Of a stretch of 64,000 nt of DNA, positions 53,202-63,529 are shown in pieces. The stretch comes from Fuscibacter oryzae (GTDB taxonomy: Bacteria > Pseudomonadota > Alphaproteobacteria > Rhodobacterales > Rhodobacteraceae): NCBI RefSeq assembly GCF_016765795.1, contig NZ_JAESVP010000008.1:62001-126000 (forward strand), given 5' to 3'. Under the pieces are notes generated by a model. That model made no database searches and was not told the origin of the DNA. It saw only the letters and a program-made list of their open reading frames with translations. Numbering within the stretch: the stretch's first letter is position 1; every line of letters starts with the position of its first letter. Position numbers and translations under genes: made by a program.

Positions 53202-54265
53202 TGTCCCGTATTGATGCCGCAGATTTGGCGCAGCGCCTTGGCCAACAGGCCGAGGCTGTCTGTCGAACCTATCTTTCCAACGGGCGCAGACAGGGCAACT
53301 ACTGGCAGGTTGGCGATGTCCGCAACACGGCAGGGCGCTCGATGTTCGTTCGCCTCACCGGCCCCGCTTCAGGCAAGGGTGCCGCTGGCAAGTGGCAGGA
53401 TCCATCAGAAGGCAGCCACGGTGATCTCCTCGACGTGATCCGCGAAAGTCTCGGGCTTAGGGACTTCGCCGACGTGCTCGAGGAGGCCCGGCGCTTCCTT
53501 AGCCTGCCGCAGCTGGAACCGATCCCAAACGCCCCAACCCCGAAGCTCGCCCCCGCACTCTCTGGATCGTCGGAAGCGGCGCGGCGGCTCCTCAGTATGT
53601 CCAGTCCGCTCAAAGGTTCGCTGGCTGCAACCTATTTACGGTCCCGTGGCATCACAGAACTCCGCGACACAAGCGCCCTGAAGTTCCACCCCAACTGCTA
53701 CTATCGGGGGCAGGGCGAGGATCAGACCGAGACCTGGCCCGCCATGATCGCTGCCGTCACCGACCATGCAGGCAAGGTCACCGGTGTGCACCGCACTTGG
53801 CTTGCGCGTGATGGCGGCTCAAAGGCTCCTGTCGACACACAGCGGAAGGCGATGGGGGATTTGCTCGGCCACGCGGTCCGGTTCAGGGTGGCCAAAGAGG
53901 TCATGGCAGCGGGGGAGGGCATCGAGACCGTGCTCTCCCTCCGACAGGCCCTGCCCAAAATGCCGATGGCTGCAGCGCTGTCGGCCGGACATCTCGCAGC
54001 CCTCCTCTTTCCGGCACATCTGCGCAGGCTCTATATCGTCCGCGACAACGATCCGGCGGGGGACGGTGCAAGGGATAGCCTGGTCGCCCGGGCCCACGAG
54101 GTTGGGATCGAGGCCATCACGCTCTCGCCAAGCTCAGGGGATTTCAACGACGATCTCACCACCCGCGGTCTGGATGCACTTCGGGCGCATATCCGGGTGC
54201 AACTCGCGCCAGAGGACGTCAGTCACTTCCTGACGCAGGATCATGTGACCCGTCGCAGCGGGTGA
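53201..54265 (+). CDS. Toprim domain (DUF7146-type) primase-like protein
   Basis: 354 residues. The N-terminal half binds DNA or zinc-ribbon-like elements in relatives (LSNGRRQGNYWQVGD, GKWQDPSEGSHGDLLDVIRE). The C-terminal Toprim has AAGEGIETVLSLRQ and LYIVRDNDPAGDGA with the DxD motif. Proteins of this kind are thought to prime incoming plasmid DNA. The ATG overlaps the DarB-like stop (TGATG). Confidence 0.85.
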   Translation: MSRIDAADLAQRLGQQAEAVCRTYLSNGRRQGNYWQVGDVRNTAGRSMFVRLTGPASGKGAAGKWQDPSEGSHGDLLDVIRESLGLRDFADVLEEARRFLSLPQLEPIPNAPTPKLAPALSGSSEAARRLLSMSSPLKGSLAATYLRSRGITELRDTSALKFHPNCYYRGQGEDQTETWPAMIAAVTDHAGKVTGVHRTWLARDGGSKAPVDTQRKAMGDLLGHAVRFRVAKEVMAAGEGIETVLSLRQALPKMPMAAALSAGHLAALLFPAHLRRLYIVRDNDPAGDGARDSLVARAHEVGIEAITLSPSSGDFNDDLTTRGLDALRAHIRVQLAPEDVSHFLTQDHVTRRSG

Positions 54266-54381
54266 TCCCAGAGGTCCGATCTCATCACGGGCATACGAGG
54301 CTGCAGTTCCATCAGCGGGACCGCGCCTCGGCCTTCTAGAGGGCGAGCGGCCCACAACCGGTCCGGTCAGGCAATGGCGGC

Positions 54382-54479
54382 GCCCGACTATTTTCCGCCG
54401 GCGGCGATCCACCCCACGCGACAAATCGCGCGGGGACCCCGTCTCGCCGCCTTTGCATCGCGAGGCAAAATAGTCGGGC
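54382..54479 (+). promoter_or_regulatory. 13-bp inverted repeat upstream of DUF2493 gene
   Basis: GCCCGACTATTTT (54382-54394) and its exact complement AAAATAGTCGGGC (54467-54479), 72 bases apart with further GC pairing inside. It lies 111 bases before the ATG at 54590 in a 324-base gap without a gene. Could be a leader structure, a transfer-related site or a protein-binding repeat. Confidence 0.5.
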
Positions 54480-54589
54480 TTGGCCATCGAGGCCCTCGCA
54501 AGAGGCTCGGGCTGCCAGACCGGACCGCTTGTCGGCTTTTCGTCGCCATGAAGGCCGCGACGGTCGCGGTCCAGACGATGGAGCATCCC

Positions 54590-55516
54590 ATGTACGCCCA
54601 TGACGAATTCGAACCTGATCACACCTCCTCGCCGACCGACACCATGATCCAGGACCTTCAGCTTTATGGCTACCGTCCCGCAGCGGGCGAGGCCGATCCC
54701 CGGATCACGCCCCAAGACCACGTCATCCAGACCGCCGTCGCCGACATCTTCGACGCCTTGATCTCCACGATGGCCGACACCAGCCTCGATTTCGACCTCG
54801 ACGAGATCCTCTGGTCGACCGTCAACACCTTCCACCGCGCCGCCGAGCGGATCGAGACCAAGCTCGACGATAACGAGCAATCGCAGAAACGCCTTCAGCG
54901 CGAACAGGACGGCTCCGAGGTGAAATCCGTCCAGCTTGAAACCCTGATCGACATCGGCCAGGGCCTGATCGACCGGCGCGAGAGCATGGAACTCTTCCGC
55001 GAAACCGCCGCCGACCTCTTCCTCAAAGCCACCGGCACGCACTGGTCACCGCGCTCGGGCTCGCGCACCAGCCATCGCCACCTGACCGCCGCGATGATCG
55101 ACAGCCGCGACTTCATCGCCGCCAAGAAACGCGCGGAGACCGAGAGCCTGGTGCCTCCGGGACCCAAGGTTGCCTTCTCGGGCGGGGACACAACCGATCA
55201 CCGGCTGATCTGGGACCGTCTCGATCAGATCCACGCCAAACACCCCGACATGGTACTGTTGCACGGCGGCTCACCCAAGGGCGCCGAGCGCATCGCGGCC
55301 ACCTGGGCCTCCAACCGCAAAGTGCCGCAGGTCGCCTTCAAGCCGGACTGGACCAAACACGCCAAGGCCGCGCCCTTCAAGCGCAACGACCAGATGCTAG
55401 ACTGCATGCCGATCGGTGTCGTGGTCTTCCCGGGCACCGGCATCCAGGACAATCTGGCTGACAAAGCCCGCAAGATGGGCATCCCGGTCTACCGCATGGC
55501 GACGGGCAGCGCGTAA
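54590..55516 (+). CDS. DUF2493 (SLOG-fold) protein
   Basis: 308 residues. The C-terminal domain has VAFSGGDTTDHRLIWDRLDQIHAKHPDMVLLHGGSPKGAERIAATWA, the nucleotide-binding Rossmann-like motif of DUF2493/SLOG proteins. The N-terminal half is helical with an acidic stretch. SLOG domains bind nucleotides or process nucleotide signals in conflict systems; function here unknown. GGAG seven bases upstream sets ATG 54590; the frame extends 72 codons into the inverted-repeat leader. Confidence 0.8.
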   Translation: MYAHDEFEPDHTSSPTDTMIQDLQLYGYRPAAGEADPRITPQDHVIQTAVADIFDALISTMADTSLDFDLDEILWSTVNTFHRAAERIETKLDDNEQSQKRLQREQDGSEVKSVQLETLIDIGQGLIDRRESMELFRETAADLFLKATGTHWSPRSGSRTSHRHLTAAMIDSRDFIAAKKRAETESLVPPGPKVAFSGGDTTDHRLIWDRLDQIHAKHPDMVLLHGGSPKGAERIAATWASNRKVPQVAFKPDWTKHAKAAPFKRNDQMLDCMPIGVVVFPGTGIQDNLADKARKMGIPVYRMATGSA

Positions 55517-55586
55517 CAGGCCGTGTGAAAACTCGAGTGTGCCTCGTCATCGACGGGGTACCTTCGACGTGCGTCAGACTTCCCCG

Positions 55587-55705
55587 TCATCTCGGTGGCT
55601 GCCGAAGGCTGATGCTGCGGATTATGTTGTAAGCCAGTACCGAGAGCGCCATTTCCGTTTGGGTTCCCCGAAGGCCGCGGGTCAGGAACGTTCGCTTCGC
55701 GCCCC
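55587..55705 (-). pseudogene. Transposase C-terminal scrap (IS1182/IS4-like)
   Basis: Minus-strand frame ending at 55587 reads FLTRGLRGTQTEMALSVLAYNIIRSIS, the usual C-terminal TEMALxVLAYN signature of such transposases. Nothing upstream of about 55705 stays in frame. The rest of 55517-55891 shows no gene. It marks the boundary between the mobile-element genes and the ubiquitin-like operon. Confidence 0.65.
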
Positions 55706-55891
55706 CATTTCAGTCGTTTGTCAGACTGCCCGCAAACGGCCGCGTCTGGCCAAACCGCCACGCGATACTTTGGTCAAACACTGCCAGCCGGCATCGCGGC
55801 GCCAAGTCATTGTCTGTCGCCCACGTGGGAACGCATAGACCCGCCAGCACATCGGCGACGTGGCCGTCCATCGCCCCAAACCCGGCGAGCT

Positions 55892-57270
55892 TCACCTAGC
55901 GGGGGCCATTGGCAGAGCGGAAACGTGACCGTGGCTGTAAACAGGCGCAGGCATGATGATGGTCGCTACATCGTCAAGTGAATCGCTCGCGGTCGCAAGA
56001 AGCTCGTAGGCGCTGCCCCCATGAAGTCGGCGTAACAACTCCGAAACCGCCAAAACTGCTGCCAGCAGCCCAACAAACGGCACGCCCACAGTTCGCGAGG
56101 CGAGTGTGGCCAATCCACATTCGTCCATCCCGTCAGCAGCCATGGTCGCATAGGCGGGCAGGTGAAGATCGCCGCTTGCCGGCACGTTTACGCCAGACCA
56201 GATCGACCGCGCAGAGCGCGACGCGGGAAAGGTGTGCAACGACAGGCCACGGAAGCCATCGGGACCGGCACCGAGCCCGGCCTCGACCACCAAATCGAAG
56301 AGCGCATCTTCCAGCGCGCTACGCGCTAGTGCATTGTCGACACCGCAGAACGCGACTCCTGGTTCACTGGCATCACGCCCCGTCCATGCGCCGAAGCGAC
56401 GCTCTTCGATCACCACCTTGAATCCGCGTGTCTCGAGCCAAGCGGCCGCCATCCGAGTCTTCTTTTGCCCGACCGTAGCAGGAAACGTCAGTAGCGAGGT
56501 GCTGACGTTAGAATCGGCCAGTGTATCGAAGTCCTGAAGCATCAACTCGACCTCATACGGGTTGGCATATGGCAGGGCAGCTAGTGCCCAGCAGAATGCC
56601 TGGCCAAGATTGCCAAGCCCAATCAGCCACAAGCGCGACGGCAGAAACTCAATCACCGGCTCGTCCAGATCCACATCGTGCCAAGATGCTTCAGGCCGCC
56701 ACAGCGAAAGGCCGGTAGCGCGGTGCCCGGCCATTGGGTGATCGTCTGCGAGATAGCTGAAAACCTCGCCAACGCAGCACGCAGCAGCCACCATCGGCGC
56801 AAGCGCGAAATTTTCATCGTCGGCAAGGCTCACCCCATGCTGCAACGGTGCAACGCCGCCTCGCCACCCCTCCCAGGTCATCCGCCACGCCGGCACCCCT
56901 GTCGGCACAGAGAGCGCGTTGCCAATCACCGCGACCGGCAAGTTGCCGGGGGATGTGTCGGAGCATCTGCCTCCCAACTCTGCAACGGCGTCCCGTAGCT
57001 TGCTGGCTTGGGCCAGCGCAGTGAGGCTTTGGCAATCCGGAACGCCCACGACCGTAACCCCTCCGAGAAGCGTCCGGTGCGCTAGATTCACCAGCGTCAG
57101 TACAGCCACTTGTTTGGCGCGCGATGTCTCGATGTCGGCCCCGACATGTACTGCCAGGCTGAAGCCTTCCAGCATCGTAAGCGCCGCGGCGTAGGTGTCG
57201 GCGCGCCCGCTGTCCATGAAATATTTTGCGGTCCGGTGCAGGTTCTCTGCGCTTATCTCGTTGCTCATCC

Positions 57271-57274
<4 letters not shown>
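55892..57274 (-). CDS. E1-like ThiF family adenylating enzyme (BilC-like)
   Basis: 460 residues. The C-terminal half is a ThiF/E1 domain: RLWLIGLGNLGQAF (GxGxxG 219-224), LQDFDTLADSNVSTSLLTF and VGQKKT (the usual N-L-x-R-Q step is replaced), then MDECGLATLASRTVGVPFVGLLAAVLAVSELLR with Cys386 as the likely thioester residue. The N-terminal ~200 residues look like a degenerate second domain. It would adenylate the C-terminal Gly of the ubiquitin-like protein at 58235 and pass it to the E2-like protein. ATG 57274 overlaps the JAB gene's stop (ATGA). Last gene of the seven-gene operon. Confidence 0.82.
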
Positions 57275-58234
<960 letters not shown>

Positions 58235-58726
58235 TTAGCCCTCCACTCGCTTTTCCGGGACGAGATCGAAGCAGACGGCGCAGGTTTCGCGATCCGTCAA
58301 CTCGTTCAGCGGTGTGTCGCTCGCCGGGCGGCGCGTCGTGCCGCACATCTGCAGCACGTGCTCTGCAGCGTCATGGGCACTGAGCTTGAACTTCTCGGTC
58401 GCCCATGCCTTGGCGCGACGCACGCGCGCGCCAGGGGTGAACTTGTGGGTCTCTGTCTCGGCCAAATAATTGACCGTAACCTCGATCTTCTTGCACTTGG
58501 TGACATGCACATGCGAGCCCTGCTTGATTCCGACGACGGAACCCGTCGGCGTCATGTCGTGCGGCAGTTCGGCCTCGTCGACGAAGATCACCGTCTCGTC
58601 GTCGACTTCGACGCCGGCATTCGCAATGAGGGCCAGCAGATCGCTTACGAACGCCGCCTCGGCAATCTCGACTTCGACTGCGCTTTGCAGCGCATGGCTG
58701 CGGATGAAGATGGTTTGGTTGGGCAT
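58235..58726 (-). CDS. Tandem ubiquitin-like (beta-grasp) protein (BilA-like)
   Basis: 163 residues that divide into two beta-grasp-like halves: 1-~78 (QTIFIRSHALQSAVEVEIAE ... GSVVGIKQGSHVHVTKC) and ~79-163 (KKIEVTVNYLAETETHKFTPG ... CAVCFDLVPEKRVEG). Two fused ubiquitin folds are the plan of ISG15 and BilA. The protein ends in Gly163, so no processing is needed before activation. AGGA nine bases before ATG 58726. An 82-base gap separates it from the helicase gene, the longest in the operon. Confidence 0.8.
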   Translation of the reverse strand: MPNQTIFIRSHALQSAVEVEIAEAAFVSDLLALIANAGVEVDDETVIFVDEAELPHDMTPTGSVVGIKQGSHVHVTKCKKIEVTVNYLAETETHKFTPGARVRRAKAWATEKFKLSAHDAAEHVLQMCGTTRRPASDTPLNELTDRETCAVCFDLVPEKRVEG

Positions 58727-58808
58727 CGGGTGTTTCCTTTCCGGGTCAGTTGGACCCTCTGAAAAGGAAGCGCCGCCAGCGCCAGAAAATGGGGCGGTCG
58801 GCTAGGCT

Positions 58809-61800
58809 CTAGCCACCGCAGGTGAGATAGTAGGGACAGCCCGGACAGTTACGGCCAACCTCGGGATGAAAATCGCCCGCCTCAATACTTGCGATCGCCT
58901 CAGAGTATCGTTCTAGCAATTTGCCATCGTCCTTGAAGGGCTGTGCTACGCGCTCACCTGAGGCGAGGTAATAGGTTTCGACAACACTTCGACGTCCCGG
59001 GTACAGTTGGCGTACCCCGAGCCGCAGCAGCGCGTAGATCGCCTTGTTGTGTTCAGACTTTGACTTCTTGCCGGTCCGCACCCGCTGAACGGTGACAGTT
59101 CCGTCAACGCCCATGATCACGCGGTCTGGGATCAAGGTGATTGAGCGGCCGTCGAGCGGAACGGTCCATTCACGCCGGTCGTAGTGTCCCGTCTCGGCGA
59201 GCACAGTCTCGGCCATGCGTTCAATCATCTGCCGCGCGATACCGCGATAGTATTTCTCAAATGGATGTTTTGTGGGGCCGCTCGATTTCCAGTCAGCCTC
59301 CAGACGTACAAGCGCGCTGGTAACGGACACGCTATTCCCGGCGGCCCGCTCTGCCTCCATCCATCCGACCGTCCTGTAGACACACCCATGAAAACTGACA
59401 TATGCGGAGCCTTCGGGACCGCCCTGCAGCCCGTCTGCGGCTTGATAGCCATATCGGGCGGGACAATCGATATAGGTGTCGAGGTCGGTAGCTGCATAAG
59501 CAACCAAGGGATGTAGGGCGCGTGTGAGACCTGTCTGGCCGCTGGGCTGAGGGGTCGGCGAACGATGGGTGGTTGTAAGCGGGCCGAGCACACCGAGGAA
59601 CTTGGAGGCGCTCGCCGCCCGCGATGTATATCTGTCGGCGCGGCTTAGGGCCAGATGGTCACGCGCGCGCGACATTGCAACAAAAAACAGCGATCGTTCT
59701 TCGTTGTCGTGATCGTCGGCACCCATTGCGAGGCGCGCAAGCGAGGGTGGCGGCGGAATGCGGACTGGCTTTCGGCTACTTGGCATGTACATCGTGGCGA
59801 TACCCGGCAAGTGCACACCGCGGAACTCTAGGCCCTTGCTGCCGTGGATCGTCATGACGCGTACAGCGTCCATATCGGTCGCTTCCGAGGAGATCGCGCG
59901 GTACGCAGTGTCTTCGTTGAGTGCCTCGATGCGCCTGATGCGCGCAAGGAATCGACGCCGGCTCCGTTCTCCTATCGCCCCGAACTCTGCCGTGACCTTG
60001 AGAAACTGGTAAATCGCTACGAGTTGCTGTTGAGCGGCTGGGTCCTGTCGTACAAGCAGGGGGCGCAGATAGTTACTGCGCTCAAACAGCCACGTCGTGA
60101 GCATTGTCCACGGTGAAGCATGGAGCATGCCGCTGAGTTGAACACCCAGCCTTGCAAGGCCAACCCGCCCCCGATCGCTTAGATCTGGAACGTCCGCTGT
60201 CCGGGTGAGGGCGTCCAACACGCCTATTTCATTCGCACGACTCCATTTCACCAGAGCAAGCGCGTCGACACGCAGCACGCCGTATTCGGAAAGCCCCGCG
60301 AGCCGAGCAAGGCCGATGGCCCCACTTTCAGCATCTAGTGCCAGCAGGGAAAGCAGATCGCGAATTTCCGGTCGTTCAAACAAGTCGCCCAAATAGAGGA
60401 GCGGTACATTCATCGCTTCAAGCGGCGCGGTGATGCGCGCCAATGTCAGGTGCGAACGGGCTAGGATGACTTGATCGGCAAGGGCTATTCCTTCAGCACG
60501 CAGTGCCTCGATCCTATCACGAATCCCTTCCGCCTCTTCTCGGGCGGAGGGAGCTACCAACATTCCGATGCTGCCGGGCTCCGTGCGCTTGACTTTCCAG
60601 GTTCCTGCCGAATTCATTTCATTATTAGCGAACCGCTCGAACGCACTGACGATGGGCCGCGTTGAGCGATAATTGGTGCTCAGCGCACGACGCGCACCTT
60701 GGAAGTCGTTGACGAACTGGGCCACATTATCTGGCTCGGCACCCCGGAAGCGGTAAATCGATTGACGTGGGTCTGCGACGACCCATAGGTTGGGATTGGC
60801 GCCAGCGAACGCCTGTAAGAGCTGAGCGCTCGCGAAGTTGACGTCTTGGTATTCGTCAACGAGCACGTGCTTAAACCCCGATACATACTCCCGCACATCC
60901 GGATTAACATTGATCAGCGTGATCGAGAGCTGAATGAGATCGCCAAAATCAACGGCATTCGCCTCACGGAGCGCCTGGTCGTAGACGCGGTAGATGTGTG
61001 CGAACTCCAGCATCTTGTCTGCGGCTTCATTGGCTTCATCGCCGCTTGCGGCACGTTTCGCCTCTCCCGCCGCGTGGGCGTAGTCGTCTGGCGAGACTAG
61101 CTCGTCCTTGCAGCGCGAGATGGCGCGCAGAACCGGGGCAAGTTCGTACGCGGGCTCATAGAGGTTTTGGAAGTGAACGAGATCGAGTTTCTCAAGGTTC
61201 TCTTCGAGCACTGCAATCGAACCGGTCTGGTCGAGCACGCGAACGGATGCGCTGAAGCCAAGCGCGGAGGGCCACTTCTTGATTAGCTCCAGCCCGAACG
61301 CGTGAAACGTGCCTACCCACATTTGGATAGCAGCTTCCGGATCGGCAGCAGATATGCGCTCGCGCATTTCTTCCGCAGCGCGGTTCGAGAAGGTGAGCGC
61401 GAGAAATTCGGTGGGCCGAACGTTCTGAGCAAGTAGGTGGGTGATGCGACTGACGAGTGTACGCGTTTTGCCCGTGCCGGGACCTGCATCGAGAAGAAGT
61501 GGACCGGCATTCCATTCCACGGCTTCCCGCTGACTTTTGTCCAAGCCGATAAGCTCGGTGGCAGGAAGCGGCGCTGCGTCGCGAAGCGGCGGTAGGAGCA
61601 GAGCACGCGCCATCTGGCTGGTGACCAACGCCACTGGCAATCCAAGCTCGGCTGCGACATCGGTGGCCCCACGCCCGTTGTCCACAAATTCCTTGCGCAA
61701 CCAGTCGGCGGGACAAAGAAACTCTCCTGCGAATACGTCCGCTTGGACTTCCTTACGTTCGCTTGGCGAGTAGCCCTCCACCCGCCCCGCCCCGCTGTCA

Positions 61801-62120
61801 ATTGGGTCCCCGCCAAGGGCGTGCGCTGTTGCGTGCACCTCGGTCCGCGCGTCCTTGTGGAGGTGGAAATGGCCGAGTTCATGCGCGATGACTACGTGCT
61901 CGTTTATTGCCTCCTGACCCGTCGCGACATTCACGATCTCTGAAAGGCGATCAAGCGAGCCAAGTACGCCGGGCGCGAGCGCGATACGTCGTAGTTGGAG
62001 GTCTTCCGCAGCTAAGCCGCCAAAAACAAGCGCTGCCGCTCGCCGGTCGCCATTAGCGCGACCCAGTGCAGCGAGATGGGCCTCGCGCGCCTTTCGCCGA
62101 ACATCGATCCATGCATCCAC
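58809..62120 (-). CDS. ImmA/IrrE peptidase - UvrD helicase - Cas4/AddB-like nuclease fusion
   Basis: 1103 residues, start GTG 62120. Residues 1-170 hold a zinc-peptidase domain, HELGH at 80-84 with KEVQADVFAGEFLCP downstream. Residues ~190-830 form a UvrD/Rep superfamily-1 helicase: LDAGPGTGKT (Walker A), VDEYQDVNF, VADPRQSIYRFRGAE, LSTNYRSTRPI, TIHGSKGLEFRG, and VAMSRARDHLALSR. The last ~200 residues resemble PD-(D/E)XK nucleases with an Fe-S cluster: DCPARYGYQ early and NCPGCPYYLTC at the end. The expected D-x-K-TG is VQRVRTGK, so catalysis may be lost. Begins 3 bases after the Xre-like gene. Confidence 0.85.
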   Translation of the reverse strand: MDAWIDVRRKAREAHLAALGRANGDRRAAALVFGGLAAEDLQLRRIALAPGVLGSLDRLSEIVNVATGQEAINEHVVIAHELGHFHLHKDARTEVHATAHALGGDPIDSGAGRVEGYSPSERKEVQADVFAGEFLCPADWLRKEFVDNGRGATDVAAELGLPVALVTSQMARALLLPPLRDAAPLPATELIGLDKSQREAVEWNAGPLLLDAGPGTGKTRTLVSRITHLLAQNVRPTEFLALTFSNRAAEEMRERISAADPEAAIQMWVGTFHAFGLELIKKWPSALGFSASVRVLDQTGSIAVLEENLEKLDLVHFQNLYEPAYELAPVLRAISRCKDELVSPDDYAHAAGEAKRAASGDEANEAADKMLEFAHIYRVYDQALREANAVDFGDLIQLSITLINVNPDVREYVSGFKHVLVDEYQDVNFASAQLLQAFAGANPNLWVVADPRQSIYRFRGAEPDNVAQFVNDFQGARRALSTNYRSTRPIVSAFERFANNEMNSAGTWKVKRTEPGSIGMLVAPSAREEAEGIRDRIEALRAEGIALADQVILARSHLTLARITAPLEAMNVPLLYLGDLFERPEIRDLLSLLALDAESGAIGLARLAGLSEYGVLRVDALALVKWSRANEIGVLDALTRTADVPDLSDRGRVGLARLGVQLSGMLHASPWTMLTTWLFERSNYLRPLLVRQDPAAQQQLVAIYQFLKVTAEFGAIGERSRRRFLARIRRIEALNEDTAYRAISSEATDMDAVRVMTIHGSKGLEFRGVHLPGIATMYMPSSRKPVRIPPPPSLARLAMGADDHDNEERSLFFVAMSRARDHLALSRADRYTSRAASASKFLGVLGPLTTTHRSPTPQPSGQTGLTRALHPLVAYAATDLDTYIDCPARYGYQAADGLQGGPEGSAYVSFHGCVYRTVGWMEAERAAGNSVSVTSALVRLEADWKSSGPTKHPFEKYYRGIARQMIERMAETVLAETGHYDRREWTVPLDGRSITLIPDRVIMGVDGTVTVQRVRTGKKSKSEHNKAIYALLRLGVRQLYPGRRSVVETYYLASGERVAQPFKDDGKLLERYSEAIASIEAGDFHPEVGRNCPGCPYYLTCGG

Positions 62121-62123
62121 GCC

Positions 62124-62741
62124 CTAGTCCTCTTCAAGCCAATACCGCATCCGCTCCGGCGACATGCCGCTGCTCTCAATGCTTTCCCGATAGCTGAGTT
62201 GTAAGATCTGTGGTGGTCCGGAGGCCTTAGCCTCACCAAGACGCGGATGGGCCAGTGAATAATTGACCTCACGATCGAACATAACTTGATCGAGTCCAAG
62301 TGCGCCCATAATGGCGCACGAAAACCGCCTACCAATCGGTGGGACAATCCAACCATTGAAAAGGTCGCCGATGGGCGCTCGTGCGATGTCCATACGGGCT
62401 GCAATCGCCGACACCTTGATGCCTCGGTTCTGCATTCGCACCCAAAACCCAACCGCCGGTTCGTCGTCCCGCTCCGCTTCGTCCGTAGTGCTGTATATGA
62501 TGTTAAGCGCGAGGCTACGCGCGCGCGCGAGCGCCTGGTCGTCCACGTCCGCCGCCAAGTCGTCAGCGTCGTTCAGGGCCGCCCAGTCGCGCGCAATCGC
62601 GGCGTGCGCCCGGATATCGTCGGCATATGCCGGGAACCTTCCCACCCATTCGAAAATCTCGGCGGCCGTGGGTTCCGGGCAGGCGACATGAAAACTGTAA
62701 AGGACCTGATCTCGATCTTGCGTGTTGATCTTCATCATCAT
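62124..62741 (-). CDS. Xre-like HTH regulator
   Basis: 205 residues. The C-terminal half has a lambda-repressor-like HTH (MQNRGIKVSAIAARMDIARAPIGDLFNGWIVPP). The N-terminal half is acidic and helical. Xre regulators are the usual partners and substrates of ImmA/IrrE peptidases, which are fused here to the next gene's helicase. The start could be 62741 (ATGA overlap with the previous stop) or 62735, which has GGGAG at better distance. Confidence 0.7.
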   Translation of the reverse strand: MMMKINTQDRDQVLYSFHVACPEPTAAEIFEWVGRFPAYADDIRAHAAIARDWAALNDADDLAADVDDQALARARSLALNIIYSTTDEAERDDEPAVGFWVRMQNRGIKVSAIAARMDIARAPIGDLFNGWIVPPIGRRFSCAIMGALGLDQVMFDREVNYSLAHPRLGEAKASGPPQILQLSYRESIESSGMSPERMRYWLEED

Positions 62742-63529
62742 TCTCCCGTAGTGCGCCGCTGCAATGTTTGAACTTCTGGGACTTGTGTGAGTAGGAACTC
62801 GCGGACTTCTTCGATCCAGTGCTCCACAGTCTTCCGATCTACGCCAAGGGTGCGTGCGATCGTTAACGCCGCCTTGCCCCCGATCGGCACAAAGTCCATG
62901 TGGAGCTGAAAAGCTAGGCGTTTCCGCGGGTCGATCACCTGCGCAACAATACGCTTCACGTCGATGTCTTCGATCATCGTGTCAACCCCAGCAAGGATTC
63001 CCGGGTCGGGTCGCTGGACTCCGTCACCCGACAGTTCTTCGCGCTCGAAGAACGCATCGGAATCCACTTGGTTGACCTCGGGAACTCGCACAAGGGCCCC
63101 GAGCGGTGAGCCGTCATTTGGCTGGGTACGCCTGCCCGGCTTGATCACCGCCGCTTGCTGTTCCGCCGACAATGCGTCTTTTAGCCGGAACAGTAGTCGT
63201 GACGCAAACGCGGTCCGATAGCCCTTGGCATCCGCGCACGTCGTGTCGCAATTCGCGGCAAAGAAGCTTGCATGGACCCTGTCGATGATGTCGTTGCCCT
63301 CGTTGGGCCTGTTGCGCCCGACCCGGCGGCGGAGAGTTCGGTAAACCATGTCCGACAAGTAACCGGCCATCAGTTCCCGAAGATGCCGGTCGCGTCCCCC
63401 GGCATCTTGAAACGCCGCGATGATCTCCTCGGCTGTAAACTGGCTCAGTTGCTTCGCGCTTACAATTGCGAGCCACGCGTCCACGTCCGTGGACGGTGGC
63501 GGCTTTCTATTGTTGGTCTTGATCACCAT
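62738..63529 (-). CDS. Sigma-factor-like HTH protein
   Basis: 263 residues. The middle resembles sigma region 2 (VYRTLRRRVGRNRPNEGNDIIDRVHASFFAAN), and the C-terminus is a region-4-like HTH (DPRKRLAFQLHMDFVPIGGKAALTIARTLGVDRKTVEHWIEEVREFL). It lacks ECF family hallmarks I could name, so it may be a sigma-derived regulator. First gene of the operon; its product may drive or sense expression of the six genes after it. Confidence 0.6.
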   Translation of the reverse strand: MVIKTNNRKPPPSTDVDAWLAIVSAKQLSQFTAEEIIAAFQDAGGRDRHLRELMAGYLSDMVYRTLRRRVGRNRPNEGNDIIDRVHASFFAANCDTTCADAKGYRTAFASRLLFRLKDALSAEQQAAVIKPGRRTQPNDGSPLGALVRVPEVNQVDSDAFFEREELSGDGVQRPDPGILAGVDTMIEDIDVKRIVAQVIDPRKRLAFQLHMDFVPIGGKAALTIARTLGVDRKTVEHWIEEVREFLLTQVPEVQTLQRRTTGE

